Part shown: piece after piece, positions 1-9,718 of the stretch
Layout of the letters: every line of letters begins with the position of its first letter
Numbering within the stretch: the stretch's first letter is position 1
Source of the DNA: Canibacter zhuwentaonis
GTDB taxonomy: Bacteria; Actinomycetota; Actinomycetes; Actinomycetales; Microbacteriaceae
DNA: 64,000 nucleotides
Assembly (NCBI RefSeq): GCF_018531145.1
Contig: NZ_JAHDSZ010000001.1
Location: 124,001 to 188,000 of the forward strand
Reading direction: 5' to 3'
Translations under genes and position numbers: made by a program
Notes under the pieces: generated by a model
Database searches by the model: none
What the model was told of the DNA's origin: nothing
What the model saw: only the letters and a program-made list of their open reading frames with translations

Positions 1-104
1 CGCATTATCGATCCGCCGGAGCTGATGCGGTGCTTGTTGGCGAGGCGCTAGTTGTGAACGGCGACCCGACCGAGACGGTTGCCGAGTTTGCCAGTGTTGC
101 CTAG
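1..104 (+). CDS. trpC: Indole-3-glycerol phosphate synthase, C-terminal end (partial)
   Basis: Only the last 33 codons are inside the window (reading frame begins at base 3). They contain GADAVLVGEALV, the conserved phosphate-binding end of the TrpC (beta/alpha)8 barrel. The enzyme closes the indole ring to give indole-3-glycerol phosphate, the substrate of TrpA. The stop codon lies 33 bases before trpB and the order trpC-trpB-trpA is the usual actinobacterial trp operon, so cotranscription is likely. Confidence 0.88.
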   Translation, partial: HYRSAGADAVLVGEALVVNGDPTETVAEFASVA

Positions 105-137
105 TAAACTGGGCGCTTTGCTTATTTTGGAGGGATT

Positions 138-1349
138 ATGGCTTTAAGCGGTGCACGCGGCCCGAAGTTCGGCGAATACGGCGGGCGGTATATGCCAGAG
201 TCGCTGATTATGGCGATTGCCGAGCTGACGGAGGCGCACGATGCTGCGCTGGCTGATCCGGAGTTCAACCGCGAGCTGCGGGAGTATCTTAAGCACTATG
301 TGGGCAGACCCTCAGAGCTTACGGAGGTGCAAAACTTTGCGGCGCAGATTGGCAGCAAAGCCAGAATTTTTCTGAAGCGGGAGGATCTTAACCACACCGG
401 CTCGCACAAAATAAACAATGTGCTGGGGCAGGCTCTGCTCACAAAACGGCTCGGCAAAACGAGAGTAATCGCAGAAACCGGTGCTGGGCAGCACGGAGTT
501 GCCACCGCAACCGCAGCGGCTTTGCTCGGGCTTGAGTGCACAATATACATGGGCGGGTTAGACACTGCACGGCAGGCTCTAAACGTTGCGAGAATGCGTC
601 TTTTGGGGGCGGAAGTGATCCCCGTGAACACGGGATCTCGCACGCTGAAAGACGCTATTAACGAGGCCTTCCGCGACTGGGTTGCAACGGTTGACAACAC
701 CAACTACATTTTTGGAACCGCGGCAGGGCCGCATCCGTTTCCCACTATTGTTTGTGACTTTCAAAAAATAATCGGAGAAGAGGCCAGAGAGCAGATGCTC
801 GAGCGTACCGGCTCGCTGCCAACCGCGATTATTGCCTGCATTGGCGGCGGATCGAATGCGATTGGGCTGTTTAGCGCGTTTTTAGACGATAGCGATGTGG
901 GTATTTATGGCGTTGAGGCGGCTGGTGAAGGGCTTGATTCTGGGCGCACCGCTGCTTCAATTCAGCGCGGTCGCCCGGGAGTTCTGCACGGTGCGATGAC
1001 TTACGCCCTGCAGGATGGTGACGGGCAGACGCTCGACTCGCACTCGATTTCTGCCGGGCTTGACTACCCGGGTGTTGGTCCGCACCATGCCTGGCTTCAT
1101 GATATTGGGCGCGTTAAATACATTGGCGCAAGCGATGCGCAGGCGATGGAGGCATTTAAACTGCTCAGCCGCACCGAGGGTATTATTCCAGCGATAGAGT
1201 CGGCGCACGCGCTTGCGGGTGTGTTTGAGGTTGCAAAAACCCTCACGAGTAGCGACACAATTCTGGTGAATCTGTCAGGGCGCGGCGACAAAGATATGCA
1301 CACCGCGGCTAACTATTTCGGGCTTATTAACGACGGGGAAATATCGTGA
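138..1349 (+). CDS. trpB: Tryptophan synthase beta chain
   Basis: Condenses indole with L-serine to make tryptophan, using PLP, in an alpha2-beta2 complex with TrpA. The 403-residue product is of normal length. It contains HTGSHKINN, whose lysine carries PLP, and the phosphate-binding loop GGGSNA. The ATG follows a strong GGAGGG ribosome site. The stop overlaps the start of trpA (GTGA), so the two subunits are translationally coupled. Confidence 0.97.
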   Translation: MALSGARGPKFGEYGGRYMPESLIMAIAELTEAHDAALADPEFNRELREYLKHYVGRPSELTEVQNFAAQIGSKARIFLKREDLNHTGSHKINNVLGQALLTKRLGKTRVIAETGAGQHGVATATAAALLGLECTIYMGGLDTARQALNVARMRLLGAEVIPVNTGSRTLKDAINEAFRDWVATVDNTNYIFGTAAGPHPFPTIVCDFQKIIGEEAREQMLERTGSLPTAIIACIGGGSNAIGLFSAFLDDSDVGIYGVEAAGEGLDSGRTAASIQRGRPGVLHGAMTYALQDGDGQTLDSHSISAGLDYPGVGPHHAWLHDIGRVKYIGASDAQAMEAFKLLSRTEGIIPAIESAHALAGVFEVAKTLTSSDTILVNLSGRGDKDMHTAANYFGLINDGEIS

Positions 1350-2146
1350 GTAAAACAGAACGGGCAATAGCTGCCGCGCACAAGGCTGGCAGAACCGCTT
1401 TTGTCGGGTATTTGCCGCTCGGATTTCCCGATGCCGCAACAACTGTGGCAGCTGCAATAGAGCTTGCCAATTCGGGAGTGGATATTATCGAGCTGAGCCC
1501 GCCCTATTCTGATCCGGTTATGGACGGTGAAGTTATTCAGCGCGCAACCAATACGGCGCTCGCTAACGGCTTTAAGTTTGAGCAGCTGTTTCAGATAGTG
1601 CAAGAGATAACAAGCACGGTTAAAACGCCGGTTTTGATTATGAGCTACTGGAATCTAATTTTGCAGTACGGCGTTAAAAAATTTGCCGCAGATCTTAACA
1701 GAGCCGGTGGCGCGGGGCTTATCACCCCGGATATTACGCCGGAGTGCGCGGATGAGTGGATCGCCGCCGCCGATTCTGAAGGCTTAGATAAAATATTTCT
1801 GGCCGCGCCCAGCTCCTCTGCTGAGCGGCTGCAAATGATCGCGAGCAGCAGCCGCGGCTTTGTTTACGCCGTTTCAACAATGGGCATAACAGGCGCGCGG
1901 GACGAACTTGATAGCGCTGCGAAACAGCTTGTTGCGCGGCTTAAAAACGCGGGTGCAAAATACGTTTGCGTAGGAATAGGCGTGAGCGTGCCCGCGCACG
2001 TGAGCGCAATTGCCCAGTACGCTGACGGCGCGGTTGTTGGCACGGCTCTGGTGCGAGAATTGGCTGATGCCGGTGTAAAATCGCTCGGTGATAAGGCGGC
2101 AGAGTTTGCTAGCGCTACGGCGGCTACAAGAATTACTAACTCTTAA
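1346..2146 (+). CDS. trpA: Tryptophan synthase alpha chain
   Basis: Cleaves indole-3-glycerol phosphate to indole and glyceraldehyde 3-phosphate; the indole is channelled to TrpB. The 266-residue product has the catalytic Glu in [11 protein letters not shown] and the catalytic Asp in [10 protein letters not shown]. The motif usually reads GxPxSDP, so the extra proline (SPPYSDP) is a small departure. It starts with GTG inside the trpB stop. lgt follows after 25 bases, a common neighbour of trpA in Actinobacteria. Confidence 0.95.
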   Translation: MSKTERAIAAAHKAGRTAFVGYLPLGFPDAATTVAAAIELANSGVDIIELSPPYSDPVMDGEVIQRATNTALANGFKFEQLFQIVQEITSTVKTPVLIMSYWNLILQYGVKKFAADLNRAGGAGLITPDITPECADEWIAAADSEGLDKIFLAAPSSSAERLQMIASSSRGFVYAVSTMGITGARDELDSAAKQLVARLKNAGAKYVCVGIGVSVPAHVSAIAQYADGAVVGTALVRELADAGVKSLGDKAAEFASATAATRITNS

Positions 2147-2171
2147 AGACGGTTGAAAGCGAAAATAACAG

Positions 2172-3131
2172 ATGTTACTAACGAGTATTCCAAGCCCTGA
2201 GCTACAGTATTTTGAGGTGGGCCCGTTCCGCGTCCACATCTACGCGCTGTGCATAATTTTTGGCGTGATAGTTGCCGCTATTGTGACCGGCAAGAGGCTT
2301 GCTAAGCGCGGTGGGGAGCGCAGTGCGGCGATCGATTTAACCGTGTGGTCTGTTATTGCGGGCGTAATCGGCGCGCGAGTTTTTCACGTGCTAACGCACT
2401 GGGATGATTTTTTTGGTGCGGGGCGTGATCCGCTTGAAGTGTTCCAGATTTGGCGCGGCGGAATAGCTATTTTCGGCGCGCTAATCGGTGGCGCAGGCGG
2501 TGTTCTAATAGCTTCGCGCATGACCGGAATTAGGTTTCTGTCTTTTGCGGATGCGCTTGTGCCCGGGCTTTTGCTGGCGCAGGCTTTTGGAAGGCTGGGT
2601 AACTATTTCAACCACGAGTTGTTTGGTGCGCCCACAACTCTGCCGTGGGGTCTGGAAATATCATTGAGCAATCCCGCGTATCCGCTGGGGTTGCCATCGG
2701 GAGTGTTGTTTCATCCAACATTCCTGTACGAGATGATTTGGAACTTTGCGGGTGTTGTTGTGTTGCTGCTAATTGAGCGCAAACTACGCCCGCGGTGGGG
2801 TACTTTTTTTGCGATGTACCTCGTGTGGTACGGTTTTGGTAGGTTCGTAATTGAAGGAATGCGACTGGATCCCAGCTTTATAGTTGTTTTCGGGTTGCGT
2901 ACAAACCAACTTGCTGCGTTGCTCGCAATTGTGCTGGGTATTGCGCTCTACTGCTATCAAAAAACGCGCCACACCGGAATTGAAAATAACGTGTATCTGC
3001 CGGGTAAATATCGCCCCGGAAAGTCGGTGTTGCCGATAACCTCTGATCCGTCAAAATATCACATGATTTTGGCGCACACAGGAGTTGTTGCGAGCGTAAC
3101 TAAACCGACTGCAAAAGATACTGAAAGCTAG
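2172..3131 (+). CDS. lgt: Prolipoprotein diacylglyceryl transferase
   Basis: Membrane enzyme that transfers a diacylglyceryl group from phosphatidylglycerol to the lipobox cysteine of prolipoproteins. The 319-residue, multi-spanning protein carries the family signature GRLGNYFNHELFGAP. Substrates in this window would include the cutinase-like lipoprotein (8677-9618) and the small lipoprotein (44024-44518). It sits 25 bases after trpA and just before pyk. The roughly 40-residue polar C-terminal extension is typical of actinobacterial Lgt. Confidence 0.95.
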   Translation: MLLTSIPSPELQYFEVGPFRVHIYALCIIFGVIVAAIVTGKRLAKRGGERSAAIDLTVWSVIAGVIGARVFHVLTHWDDFFGAGRDPLEVFQIWRGGIAIFGALIGGAGGVLIASRMTGIRFLSFADALVPGLLLAQAFGRLGNYFNHELFGAPTTLPWGLEISLSNPAYPLGLPSGVLFHPTFLYEMIWNFAGVVVLLLIERKLRPRWGTFFAMYLVWYGFGRFVIEGMRLDPSFIVVFGLRTNQLAALLAIVLGIALYCYQKTRHTGIENNVYLPGKYRPGKSVLPITSDPSKYHMILAHTGVVASVTKPTAKDTES

Positions 3132-3154
3132 AGTAGATTAGAGAAAGGGTGGCT

Positions 3155-4582
3155 ATGCGTCACGCGAAAATTGTTGCAACATGGGGGCCGGCTGTTGCCA
3201 GATACGAGATGACACTCGAGATGTTGAAGGCCGGTGTGAACGTTGCGCGCATGAATATGTCTCACGGCACGCACAATGTGCACGACGGGATCTACCGCAA
3301 TATTCGCCGCGCCGAAATCGAGGTGGGGCGTCCCGTTGCGATTCTGGCGGATCTGCAGGGTCCTAAAATTCGGCTCACCAAGTTTGCCAACGGGCCGTAC
3401 GAACTGCAGCTGGGTGACGAATTTGCAATCACTGTCAGGGATATTGAGGGCACAAAAGAAATTTGCGGCACTACCTACAAGGGGTTGCCGCAGGATGTTG
3501 CAGTTGGTGATCCGCTGCTAATTGATGACGGAAAAGTTGCTTTGCGAGCTGTTAAAGTAACCTTTGACACGGTGCACACAGTTGTTGAAGTGCCGGGAGT
3601 TGTTTCTAACAACAAGGGAATTAACCTGCCGGGCGTTGCCGTTAATGTGCCTGCGCTCTCTGAGAAAGATGAAGACGATCTTAGGTTTGCGCTCGATTTG
3701 GGTGTTGACTATATTGCGCTTTCTTTTGTGCGCAGTGCGAAAGATATTGCCCGGGTGCATGAAATCATGGACGAAAAGGGCAAGCGCCTGCCCGTTATCG
3801 CAAAAATTGAGAAGCCGCAGGCTGTTGATAACCTAGCTGAGATTGTGGATGCCTTTGATGGGATTATGGTTGCCCGTGGTGATCTGGGCGTGGAGATGCC
3901 GCTCGAGCAGGTGCCGATTGTGCAGACGCAGGCGATTATGCTGGCGCGGCAGGAGGCGAAGCCGGTTATTGTTGCGACGCAGGTTTTGGAGTCGATGATT
4001 GAGAATCCGCGCCCAACCAGGGCGGAGGCGTCAGACTGCGCGAATGCGATTATTGATGGCGCGGATGCGGTTATGCTCTCGGGTGAAACCAGCGTAGGTG
4101 CGTACCCAGCCGTCGCGGTGAGCACTATGGCGCGGATCATTGAGGCGACCGAAACCCATGCGCTGTCACGAATTGCGCCGCTGGGGAAGGATCCGCATAC
4201 GCAGGGTGGCGCGCTCACGCTCGCTGCTAACGAGATTGCCAACTTTGTTAATGCGAAGTTTATTGCGGTGTTCACAGAGTCGGGCGACACTGTGCGTCGG
4301 GTTTCACGCCTGCGCAGTTTGATTCCGATTCTCGGCTTCACAACCTCTGAAGAGGTGCGTCGCAGAATGGAGCTAACCTGGGGTGCGCGTAGTTACAACG
4401 TGCCGCACGTTAAAAACACCGACAAAATGTTCGAGCAGGTTGATAACGTGCTGATAGACTCGGGCAAAGCCCGGGTGGGTGACATTGTGATTGTGATCTG
4501 TGGCACCCCCGCGGGTGTTATTGGCACAACCAACACAATGCGGATTCACAAAATTGGCGAGGCTACCGGGCGGATCGTCTAA
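3155..4582 (+). CDS. pyk: Pyruvate kinase
   Basis: Converts phosphoenolpyruvate and ADP to pyruvate and ATP, the last step of glycolysis. The 475-residue protein has the active-site segments ARMNMSHG near the start, IAKIEKPQA (catalytic Lys) and MVARGDLGVEMP (metal ligands). I chose ATG 3155, because AAAGG lies 6 bases before it; the GTG at 3149 would leave no spacing. The N-terminal motif, usually TxGPxS/T, reads TWGPAV here, a conspicuous but probably tolerated change. A strong terminator follows. Confidence 0.95.
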   Translation: MRHAKIVATWGPAVARYEMTLEMLKAGVNVARMNMSHGTHNVHDGIYRNIRRAEIEVGRPVAILADLQGPKIRLTKFANGPYELQLGDEFAITVRDIEGTKEICGTTYKGLPQDVAVGDPLLIDDGKVALRAVKVTFDTVHTVVEVPGVVSNNKGINLPGVAVNVPALSEKDEDDLRFALDLGVDYIALSFVRSAKDIARVHEIMDEKGKRLPVIAKIEKPQAVDNLAEIVDAFDGIMVARGDLGVEMPLEQVPIVQTQAIMLARQEAKPVIVATQVLESMIENPRPTRAEASDCANAIIDGADAVMLSGETSVGAYPAVAVSTMARIIEATETHALSRIAPLGKDPHTQGGALTLAANEIANFVNAKFIAVFTESGDTVRRVSRLRSLIPILGFTTSEEVRRRMELTWGARSYNVPHVKNTDKMFEQVDNVLIDSGKARVGDIVIVICGTPAGVIGTTNTMRIHKIGEATGRIV

Positions 4583-4585
4583 GTC

Positions 4586-4625
4586 TCGGGGCGCGGCAGG
4601 GGTTTTCTGTCGCGCCCCGATTTTA
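4586..4625 (+). terminator. Rho-independent terminator after pyk
   Basis: The 10-bp inverted repeat TCGGGGCGCG / CGCGCCCCGA is separated by a 15-base loop and followed by TTTTAT. Confidence 0.85.
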
Positions 4626-4673
4626 TCTTCGCGTCAAATTACGATACGCTTGTTAAGGCACTCTGTAGCATAT

Positions 4674-4755
4674 GCCGGATTGGTGGAATTGGTAGACACG
4701 ACGCACTCAAAATGCGTTGCCGCAAGGTGTGAGAGTTCGAGTCTCTCATCCGGCA
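4674..4755 (+). tRNA. tRNA-Leu (anticodon CAA)
   Basis: The acceptor stem GCCGGAT pairs with ATCCGGC. The anticodon stem ACGCA/TGCGT encloses the loop CTCAAAA, which gives anticodon CAA for codon UUG. The T-loop GTTCGAG is present, and a long variable region marks it as class II, as expected for Leu. CCA is not encoded. Confidence 0.95.
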
Positions 4756-4844
4756 CAGTTAGCTTTATTAAGAAGCTCTAATTTGCCCGGTTTATAGTTT
4801 TTTTTATTCAGCAGTTTTTTAGAGATAAGGGATAGTCTATAATC

Positions 4845-5453
4845 GTGAACGAAGAAAACATTACCAAGAGACGAGTTGTTGTTGCCGAGGATGAGTCCTT
4901 GATTCGGCTAGATATAGTCGAAACGCTTAAAGACAATGACTACGAAGTTGTCGGCGAAGCCGGCGACGGTGAAGAGGCTTTGCGGCTTGTTACCGAGCTG
5001 AAGCCGGACGTGGTTATTATGGACGTAAAGATGCCTAAGCTAGACGGTATCTCAGCGGCAGAGCAAATCAACAAGGAGGGAATCGCTCCGGTTGTGCTCC
5101 TCACCGCGTTTAGTCAGAAAGAATTGGTGCAGCGCGCAGCAGAGGCAGGAGCTCTTGCTTACGTTGTAAAACCATTTACACCTAACGACCTGTTGCCCGC
5201 GATTGAGATTGCGGTTTCACGTTTTGACCAGATTATGACGCTTGAAAACGACGTGGCTGATTTGGCAGAGCGTTTTGAAACCCGTAAGCTTGTAGATCGG
5301 GCGAAGGGAATTCTAAACGACAAAATGGGTTTGAGCGAGCCCGAGGCGTTTAGGTGGATTCAAAAAGCTTCTATGGATCGCCGTTTGACGATGGCCGATG
5401 TTGCTAAAACAGTTATCGACCAGCTAGGTCCAAAGAAAAACAATCCAGCATAA
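4845..5453 (+). CDS. pdtaR: ANTAR-domain response regulator (PdtaR type)
   Basis: A receiver domain (about residues 10-125) with phosphoacceptor D60 in VIMDVKMPKLDG is followed by a C-terminal ANTAR domain (about 135-190, with LVDRAKGIL and WIQKASM). ANTAR domains bind paired RNA hairpins and act by antitermination or translational control. The 202-residue size and sequence match M. tuberculosis PdtaR (Rv1626). The cognate kinase candidate is the PdtaS homologue at 48760-50232, about 44 kb away. The start is GTG. A bidirectional terminator separates it from the convergent thioesterase gene. Confidence 0.92.
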   Translation: MNEENITKRRVVVAEDESLIRLDIVETLKDNDYEVVGEAGDGEEALRLVTELKPDVVIMDVKMPKLDGISAAEQINKEGIAPVVLLTAFSQKELVQRAAEAGALAYVVKPFTPNDLLPAIEIAVSRFDQIMTLENDVADLAERFETRKLVDRAKGILNDKMGLSEPEAFRWIQKASMDRRLTMADVAKTVIDQLGPKKNNPA

Positions 5454-5479
5454 TCAGCTCCTTTAATGATAACTGGTAG

Positions 5480-5520
5480 CTGAGGGGGCACAGTGTTTTG
5501 CGCTGTGCACCCTCAGTTTA
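5480..5520. terminator. Bidirectional terminator between pdtaR and thioesterase gene
   Basis: A long hairpin, CTGAGGGGGCACAGTG pairing with CGCTGTGCACCCTCAG, is followed by TTTA. Genes converge on it from both sides. Confidence 0.8.
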
Positions 5521-5524
5521 ATGA

Positions 5525-5941
5525 TTATCGTTGGGGCTTGTAAAAGTTTGTGATCCGTACGGTTGAACAGCGTGCGCCATCGCTGTCTCGTGTGATTACT
5601 ATTTCGTGCACCGTTAAAGATTTGCCCGTGCGAATGGGTGTGCATACCCCGATCACATACCCTTCTGTCGCGCTGGAAGTGTGGGTTGCGTTAATATCCA
5701 CTCCCACTGCGACCTTATCTGTGGGTGCTAAGAAGTTGGCGTGCATCGAGCCGAGAGTTTCGCCGAGCACAGCATAAGCGCCCCCGTGCACCAGCCCGAT
5801 TGGCTGCGTGTTGCCGGCAACGGGCATTCTTGCAACTGCGCGATCGGGGGTGAATTCGAGTATTTCGATTTCCATTTTTGCGGCGAGTTTCCCCAGCCCG
5901 CGAGCAGCTATAAACTCCATGCCGCTGTTTGTTTTGCTCAT
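5525..5941 (-). CDS. Hotdog-fold thioesterase, PaaI family
   Basis: The 138-residue single hotdog domain contains GLVHGGAYAVLGETLGS, the PaaI/YdiI-type segment with the catalytic region around the helix, and VAVGVDINATH. Such enzymes hydrolyse aromatic or fatty acyl-CoA thioesters; the actual substrate cannot be read from the sequence. An AAGGAG-like site precedes the ATG. It is divergent from polA, with about 60 bases between them, and in Actinobacteria it often sits between pdtaR and polA. Confidence 0.88.
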   Translation of the reverse strand: MSKTNSGMEFIAARGLGKLAAKMEIEILEFTPDRAVARMPVAGNTQPIGLVHGGAYAVLGETLGSMHANFLAPTDKVAVGVDINATHTSSATEGYVIGVCTPIRTGKSLTVHEIVITRDSDGARCSTVRITNFYKPQR

Positions 5942-6004
5942 TTTGCTCCTTGTCTTTAATGCCTTTCATAAATGATACACAGAGGGCAGCGCTACGCTTT
6001 ATAT

Positions 6005-8674
6005 GTGAATAAGTCTAAGCCAACCCTGATGATAGTTGACGGTCACTCGCTTGCGTTTCGAGCTTTTTACGGCGCGCCCGTTGACGCGTTTGTAACCACT
6101 TCTGGGCAGCACACAAACGCGGTTCACGCTTTTATCTCTATGCTTTTGGTGCTGTTGGAAAAATACAATCCCGATTCGCTGGCGATTGCCTTTGATATTT
6201 CGCGCCACTCTTTCCGCACCGAAGAATACCCCGAGTATAAGGGCGCCCGGCGTGCAACGCCCGAGGAGTTCAAGGGGCAGGTGCCGCTGCTCAAAGAGGT
6301 GCTTGAAGCGATGGGTATTGTCACAGTAGAAAAACAGGGTTATGAGGCGGATGATATTCTCGCTACTCTGGCAACCGCCGCAGACAATCAGGGCTATGCG
6401 GTTTATGTTGTGAGCGGTGACAGAGACACTATTCAGCTTGTTAACGAGAATGTCACTCTGCTGTACCCGGGCGCACTGGGCGTGAAACTGCTCAAAGAGT
6501 ACACGCCAGCTGCGGTGGTTGAAAAATACGGGATTAAACCCGAGCAGTATCCCGATATGGCGGCTCTGGTTGGTGAAACAAGCGATAACCTGCCGGGCAT
6601 CCCAAAGGTTGGTGAAAAAACCGCCGCAAAGTGGATTAACGAGTACGGCTCACTGGCCGAAATTCTCGCAAACAAAGACAGCATAAAGGGCAAAGTTGGT
6701 GAGAATCTACGCGAAAACGCGCATCTTGCCGAGCGCAACCGCCGTCTAAACCGGCTTTTACGCGATGTTGAACTCCCGTTTGAAATTAGCGATCTTGCAC
6801 GCGGGCAAATAGACATGGCGCGGGTGACCCCGGTTTTACGGAAACTAGAGTTTAGAAGTGTGCTGCGGCGGGTCGCTAAGTTTGCGGGGGAGGTAACAGT
6901 GGCGGATCTGTCAGATCCCGAGTTAGCAGGTGCGGCAAATACCGCTGCTGTCAGTTTGCAAGCGGAGTTTCCTGATCCGCAGCTGCTCCTGGATGAGGAG
7001 CTTGAAGCCTGGCTGCACAGGGACGAAGCTAAGAGCGTATTTATTGCGCCCGACCGTGAGCGTGCCTCGGGTAAGTACACGGTCGGGCTTGCAACGGTCA
7101 CAGCCAGCGTTGAGTTTAGCTGGCTGCCTGGCGGGTCAGATTATCAGGGTTTTGCAAAGTGGCTTGCAAGCGAGTCTGCCAAACAGGTTTGGGACGCAAA
7201 AAAGCTGAGCCACGAACTGGCCAGCTTGGGCGTGCAGCTGAACGGTGTTACAGCGGACGCGCAGCTTGCGCTGAACGTTTTGCGCCCTGATATTAACGAG
7301 AAAAACTTTGCTAAATCGTGCGGTAAGTTTCTGGGCGAAGAGGTTACAGAAGAGCAGATTGTCGCGGGCGAAATCGGGGCTGCAAAGTGCGCCTGGCTAG
7401 TGCTGCGCCTTAATTCTTATGCGCTGAGCAACCTTGATACGCGCAGCGAGCGTCTCTATAGGGAAATTGAGCTGCCGTTAACGGCGGTGCTTGCAAGCCT
7501 AGAAGAGCGTGGAATCGCGATTGACCTGCCCGTTTTAGAGGGGCATCGGCTGGAGCTGAAAGAGCAGGTTGCAGAGCTTGAGCGCAAAGCCTACGCCGCA
7601 ATTAACCAGCAAATCAACCTTGCGTCGCCGAAGCAGCTACAAAAAGTGCTGTTTGAAGACCTGGCTCTGCCGCCGTCGCGTAAAATTAAGAGCGGCTATT
7701 CAACTGACGCGAAAAGCATTAAAGAGCTGCAGCTGGCGCATCCGCACCCGTTTTTGGAGGCGCTTATCGAGCACCGTGAAAAAAACAAGCTGGCGCAGAT
7801 GGTGCAAACGCTAATTGACTCGATTTCACCGGCGGATAACAAGATCCACACAACCCTGCTGCAAATAGGTGCTGTTACCGGGCGGCTTGCCTCAACCGCT
7901 CCGAACCTGCAGAATATTCCCACCAGGAGCTTTGAGGGGGAGCGGATTCGTGGCGCTTTCACCTATGATGACGCTTACGACTGCCTGCTGACCGCTGATT
8001 ATTCGCAGATTGAAATGCGGATCATGGCGCACCTGTCTAATGACGAGGGGCTGATTGCGGCGTTCAAAGAAGGCGAAGATCTGCACCGCTCTGTTGGCGC
8101 GCGGGTTTTCGGGGTTGCTCCGGCGGATGTTAACGCAAGTATGCGCGCAAAAGTGAAAGCGATGTCTTATGGGCTGACCTACGGGCTGGGCGTGTTTGGA
8201 CTTGCCAGCCAGCTTAATATTTCGCAGGCGGAGGCAAAACAGCTTATGTCTGACTACTTTAACAGGTTTGGCGGAGTGCGCGACTATCTGCGCAGCGTTG
8301 TTGAGCAGGCGCGCACAAAAGGCTACACAGAAACCATTTTTGGGCGGCGCAGGCTTTTTCCGGAGCTGAAATCATCAAACCGGGTTGTAAGGCAAAACGC
8401 TGAGCGTGCGGCGCTTAACGCACCGATTCAGGGAAGCGCCTCAGACATTATTAAAATTGCCATGCTGGCAATAGAAAAGCGCCTAGCCGAGAGTAAGCTG
8501 CGCAGCCGAATGGTGCTGCAGATCCATGACGAACTTATGTTTGAGGCCGCCATGAGTGAGCTTGAAACACTGCAACAGATTGTGCGCGAGGAGATGTCCG
8601 CAGCCGCGCAGCTGCTAGTTCCGCTGGAGGTTTCGCTGGGGGTTGGCGCTAACTGGCAGCTGGCGGCGCACTAG
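6005..8674 (+). CDS. polA: DNA polymerase I
   Basis: The N-terminal 5'-3' exonuclease/flap domain (IVDGHSLAFRAFYG; YEADDILAT; VVSGDRDTIQL) is followed by a degenerate 3'-5' exonuclease region and a family A polymerase domain. The polymerase has motif A DYSQIEMRIMAH and motif C QIHDELMFE. The proofreading metal ligands (the usual DTE motif) are not seen, as in other actinobacterial PolA proteins, so 5' nuclease plus polymerase activity is expected. I prefer GTG 6005 by family alignment; an in-frame ATG at 5972 would add 11 residues, and neither has a good ribosome site. The stop is 2 bases from the convergent cutinase stop. Confidence 0.95.
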   Translation: MNKSKPTLMIVDGHSLAFRAFYGAPVDAFVTTSGQHTNAVHAFISMLLVLLEKYNPDSLAIAFDISRHSFRTEEYPEYKGARRATPEEFKGQVPLLKEVLEAMGIVTVEKQGYEADDILATLATAADNQGYAVYVVSGDRDTIQLVNENVTLLYPGALGVKLLKEYTPAAVVEKYGIKPEQYPDMAALVGETSDNLPGIPKVGEKTAAKWINEYGSLAEILANKDSIKGKVGENLRENAHLAERNRRLNRLLRDVELPFEISDLARGQIDMARVTPVLRKLEFRSVLRRVAKFAGEVTVADLSDPELAGAANTAAVSLQAEFPDPQLLLDEELEAWLHRDEAKSVFIAPDRERASGKYTVGLATVTASVEFSWLPGGSDYQGFAKWLASESAKQVWDAKKLSHELASLGVQLNGVTADAQLALNVLRPDINEKNFAKSCGKFLGEEVTEEQIVAGEIGAAKCAWLVLRLNSYALSNLDTRSERLYREIELPLTAVLASLEERGIAIDLPVLEGHRLELKEQVAELERKAYAAINQQINLASPKQLQKVLFEDLALPPSRKIKSGYSTDAKSIKELQLAHPHPFLEALIEHREKNKLAQMVQTLIDSISPADNKIHTTLLQIGAVTGRLASTAPNLQNIPTRSFEGERIRGAFTYDDAYDCLLTADYSQIEMRIMAHLSNDEGLIAAFKEGEDLHRSVGARVFGVAPADVNASMRAKVKAMSYGLTYGLGVFGLASQLNISQAEAKQLMSDYFNRFGGVRDYLRSVVEQARTKGYTETIFGRRRLFPELKSSNRVVRQNAERAALNAPIQGSASDIIKIAMLAIEKRLAESKLRSRMVLQIHDELMFEAAMSELETLQQIVREEMSAAAQLLVPLEVSLGVGANWQLAAH

Positions 8675-8676
8675 GG

Positions 8677-9618
8677 TTACTGCTCCTGCTCGTAGCTGGC
8701 AGCAAGTTTTTCAAGCAAAAATTTGGCGCCCTCATCCTGCATCCCGTTGTGGAAATACGCAACGTGCCCGTCTTCGCGGTTTTGCTGCATAGCTTGGCAC
8801 ACAATATCGTGCGCTACGCAGTAGTTGCGGATAATATCCGCATACCGGTCAAGCGTGCCGGGGAGTCTTGGGATTATGCCGTCTCGCCCCGGTTTGAAGC
8901 TGCCGTATGCGTACGGCTCAGACGCCACAAAGCGCGGATCCCCGTAGAGAATAATGCCCGCAATATTGGCTGTTGCCTTATCGCTCGGCAACCCGGTGTT
9001 GGTGCCGAGAAAGCGCTTACTGGGGGCGGTAAGAGACTCTGCGATTGTAAATGCCCCCTGCGAGTACCCTGCTAGCAGGATTTTCTGCTCCGGGCACAGG
9101 CGCGCTTGATTTTCTAGGGTGTCTGTGAGTTTGCGCATTCCTTCGGGTGCGCTCTCGCCAAATTCCGCGGTTGCGGGATACTCAAGATCGTAGTGCTGAA
9201 ATATCGGGACCGCCGTTTTGCTGGCAACTACTGCGGCGGATCTCTGGTTGGTGTTTGCTGCTGGGTTGCTTTTATACTCCATTTGCGCTTTGCTAAGAAC
9301 CTCGGTGAGTTTATTTGCAACTACGGACAGCAGATTTCCCCTGGAGAGCGGCTCATCTGTGCCGCGAGCTGTGATTAGCAGCACCGCCGAGCAGCCGCTC
9401 AGCTTGGCTGCGGTGGATGCGGGGTGTGCGTTAAGATCCCACTTTTTACTGCCGTTATTAACCTCTTCGCGGTCGGCAATTGCGTTGATAGCTAAGATTT
9501 GCGCGGCGGCATTGGGTGTGCTGGCAGAGCACCCTGCAAAAATGATTGCAAGCGCGGTTAGCAGCGCCGCCACGAGTGCTAGTTTGGTTAGTTTTTGAGC
9601 TGGAGCAGCGAAATTCAC
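8677..9618 (-). CDS. Cutinase-family serine esterase lipoprotein
   Basis: A 313-residue secreted protein. Its N-terminal hydrophobic signal ends in a lipobox (IFAGC), so it should be lipidated by Lgt. The cutinase core has TRGTDEP, the nucleophile elbow GYSQGA, the CVAHDIVC acid segment and a C-terminal GHVAYF histidine, which completes a Ser-Asp-His triad. Actinobacterial cutinase-like proteins hydrolyse lipid esters at the cell surface; the substrate is unknown. It is convergent with polA with almost no gap. Confidence 0.88.
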   Translation of the reverse strand: MNFAAPAQKLTKLALVAALLTALAIIFAGCSASTPNAAAQILAINAIADREEVNNGSKKWDLNAHPASTAAKLSGCSAVLLITARGTDEPLSRGNLLSVVANKLTEVLSKAQMEYKSNPAANTNQRSAAVVASKTAVPIFQHYDLEYPATAEFGESAPEGMRKLTDTLENQARLCPEQKILLAGYSQGAFTIAESLTAPSKRFLGTNTGLPSDKATANIAGIILYGDPRFVASEPYAYGSFKPGRDGIIPRLPGTLDRYADIIRNYCVAHDIVCQAMQQNREDGHVAYFHNGMQDEGAKFLLEKLAASYEQEQ

Positions 9619-9671
9619 AGCAGTAATTTTACTCTAGTTTTAGGGTCGTGCTTTTGGTGTGTAGGTAATTT

Positions 9672-9712
9672 TTGACCGCTAACTTGATAATGTTAATGAT
9701 ATTCATTATCAT
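9672..9712 (+). promoter_or_regulatory. Fur/Zur-type operator overlapping the promoter of the surface-protein gene
   Basis: A 23-bp inverted repeat at 9690-9712, centred on ATGATATTCAT, is symmetric at 10 of its 11 paired positions. Its inner 19 bp match the classical Fur box GATAATGATAATCATTATC at 17 of 19 positions. A -35-like TTGACC (9672-9677) lies upstream, so any -10 falls inside the repeat and the start of transcription would be only a few bases from ATG 9719. A metal-responsive repressor (Zur or Fur) bound here should block transcription. The metal is inferred, not seen. Confidence 0.75.
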
Positions 9713-9718
9713 ATAAAT

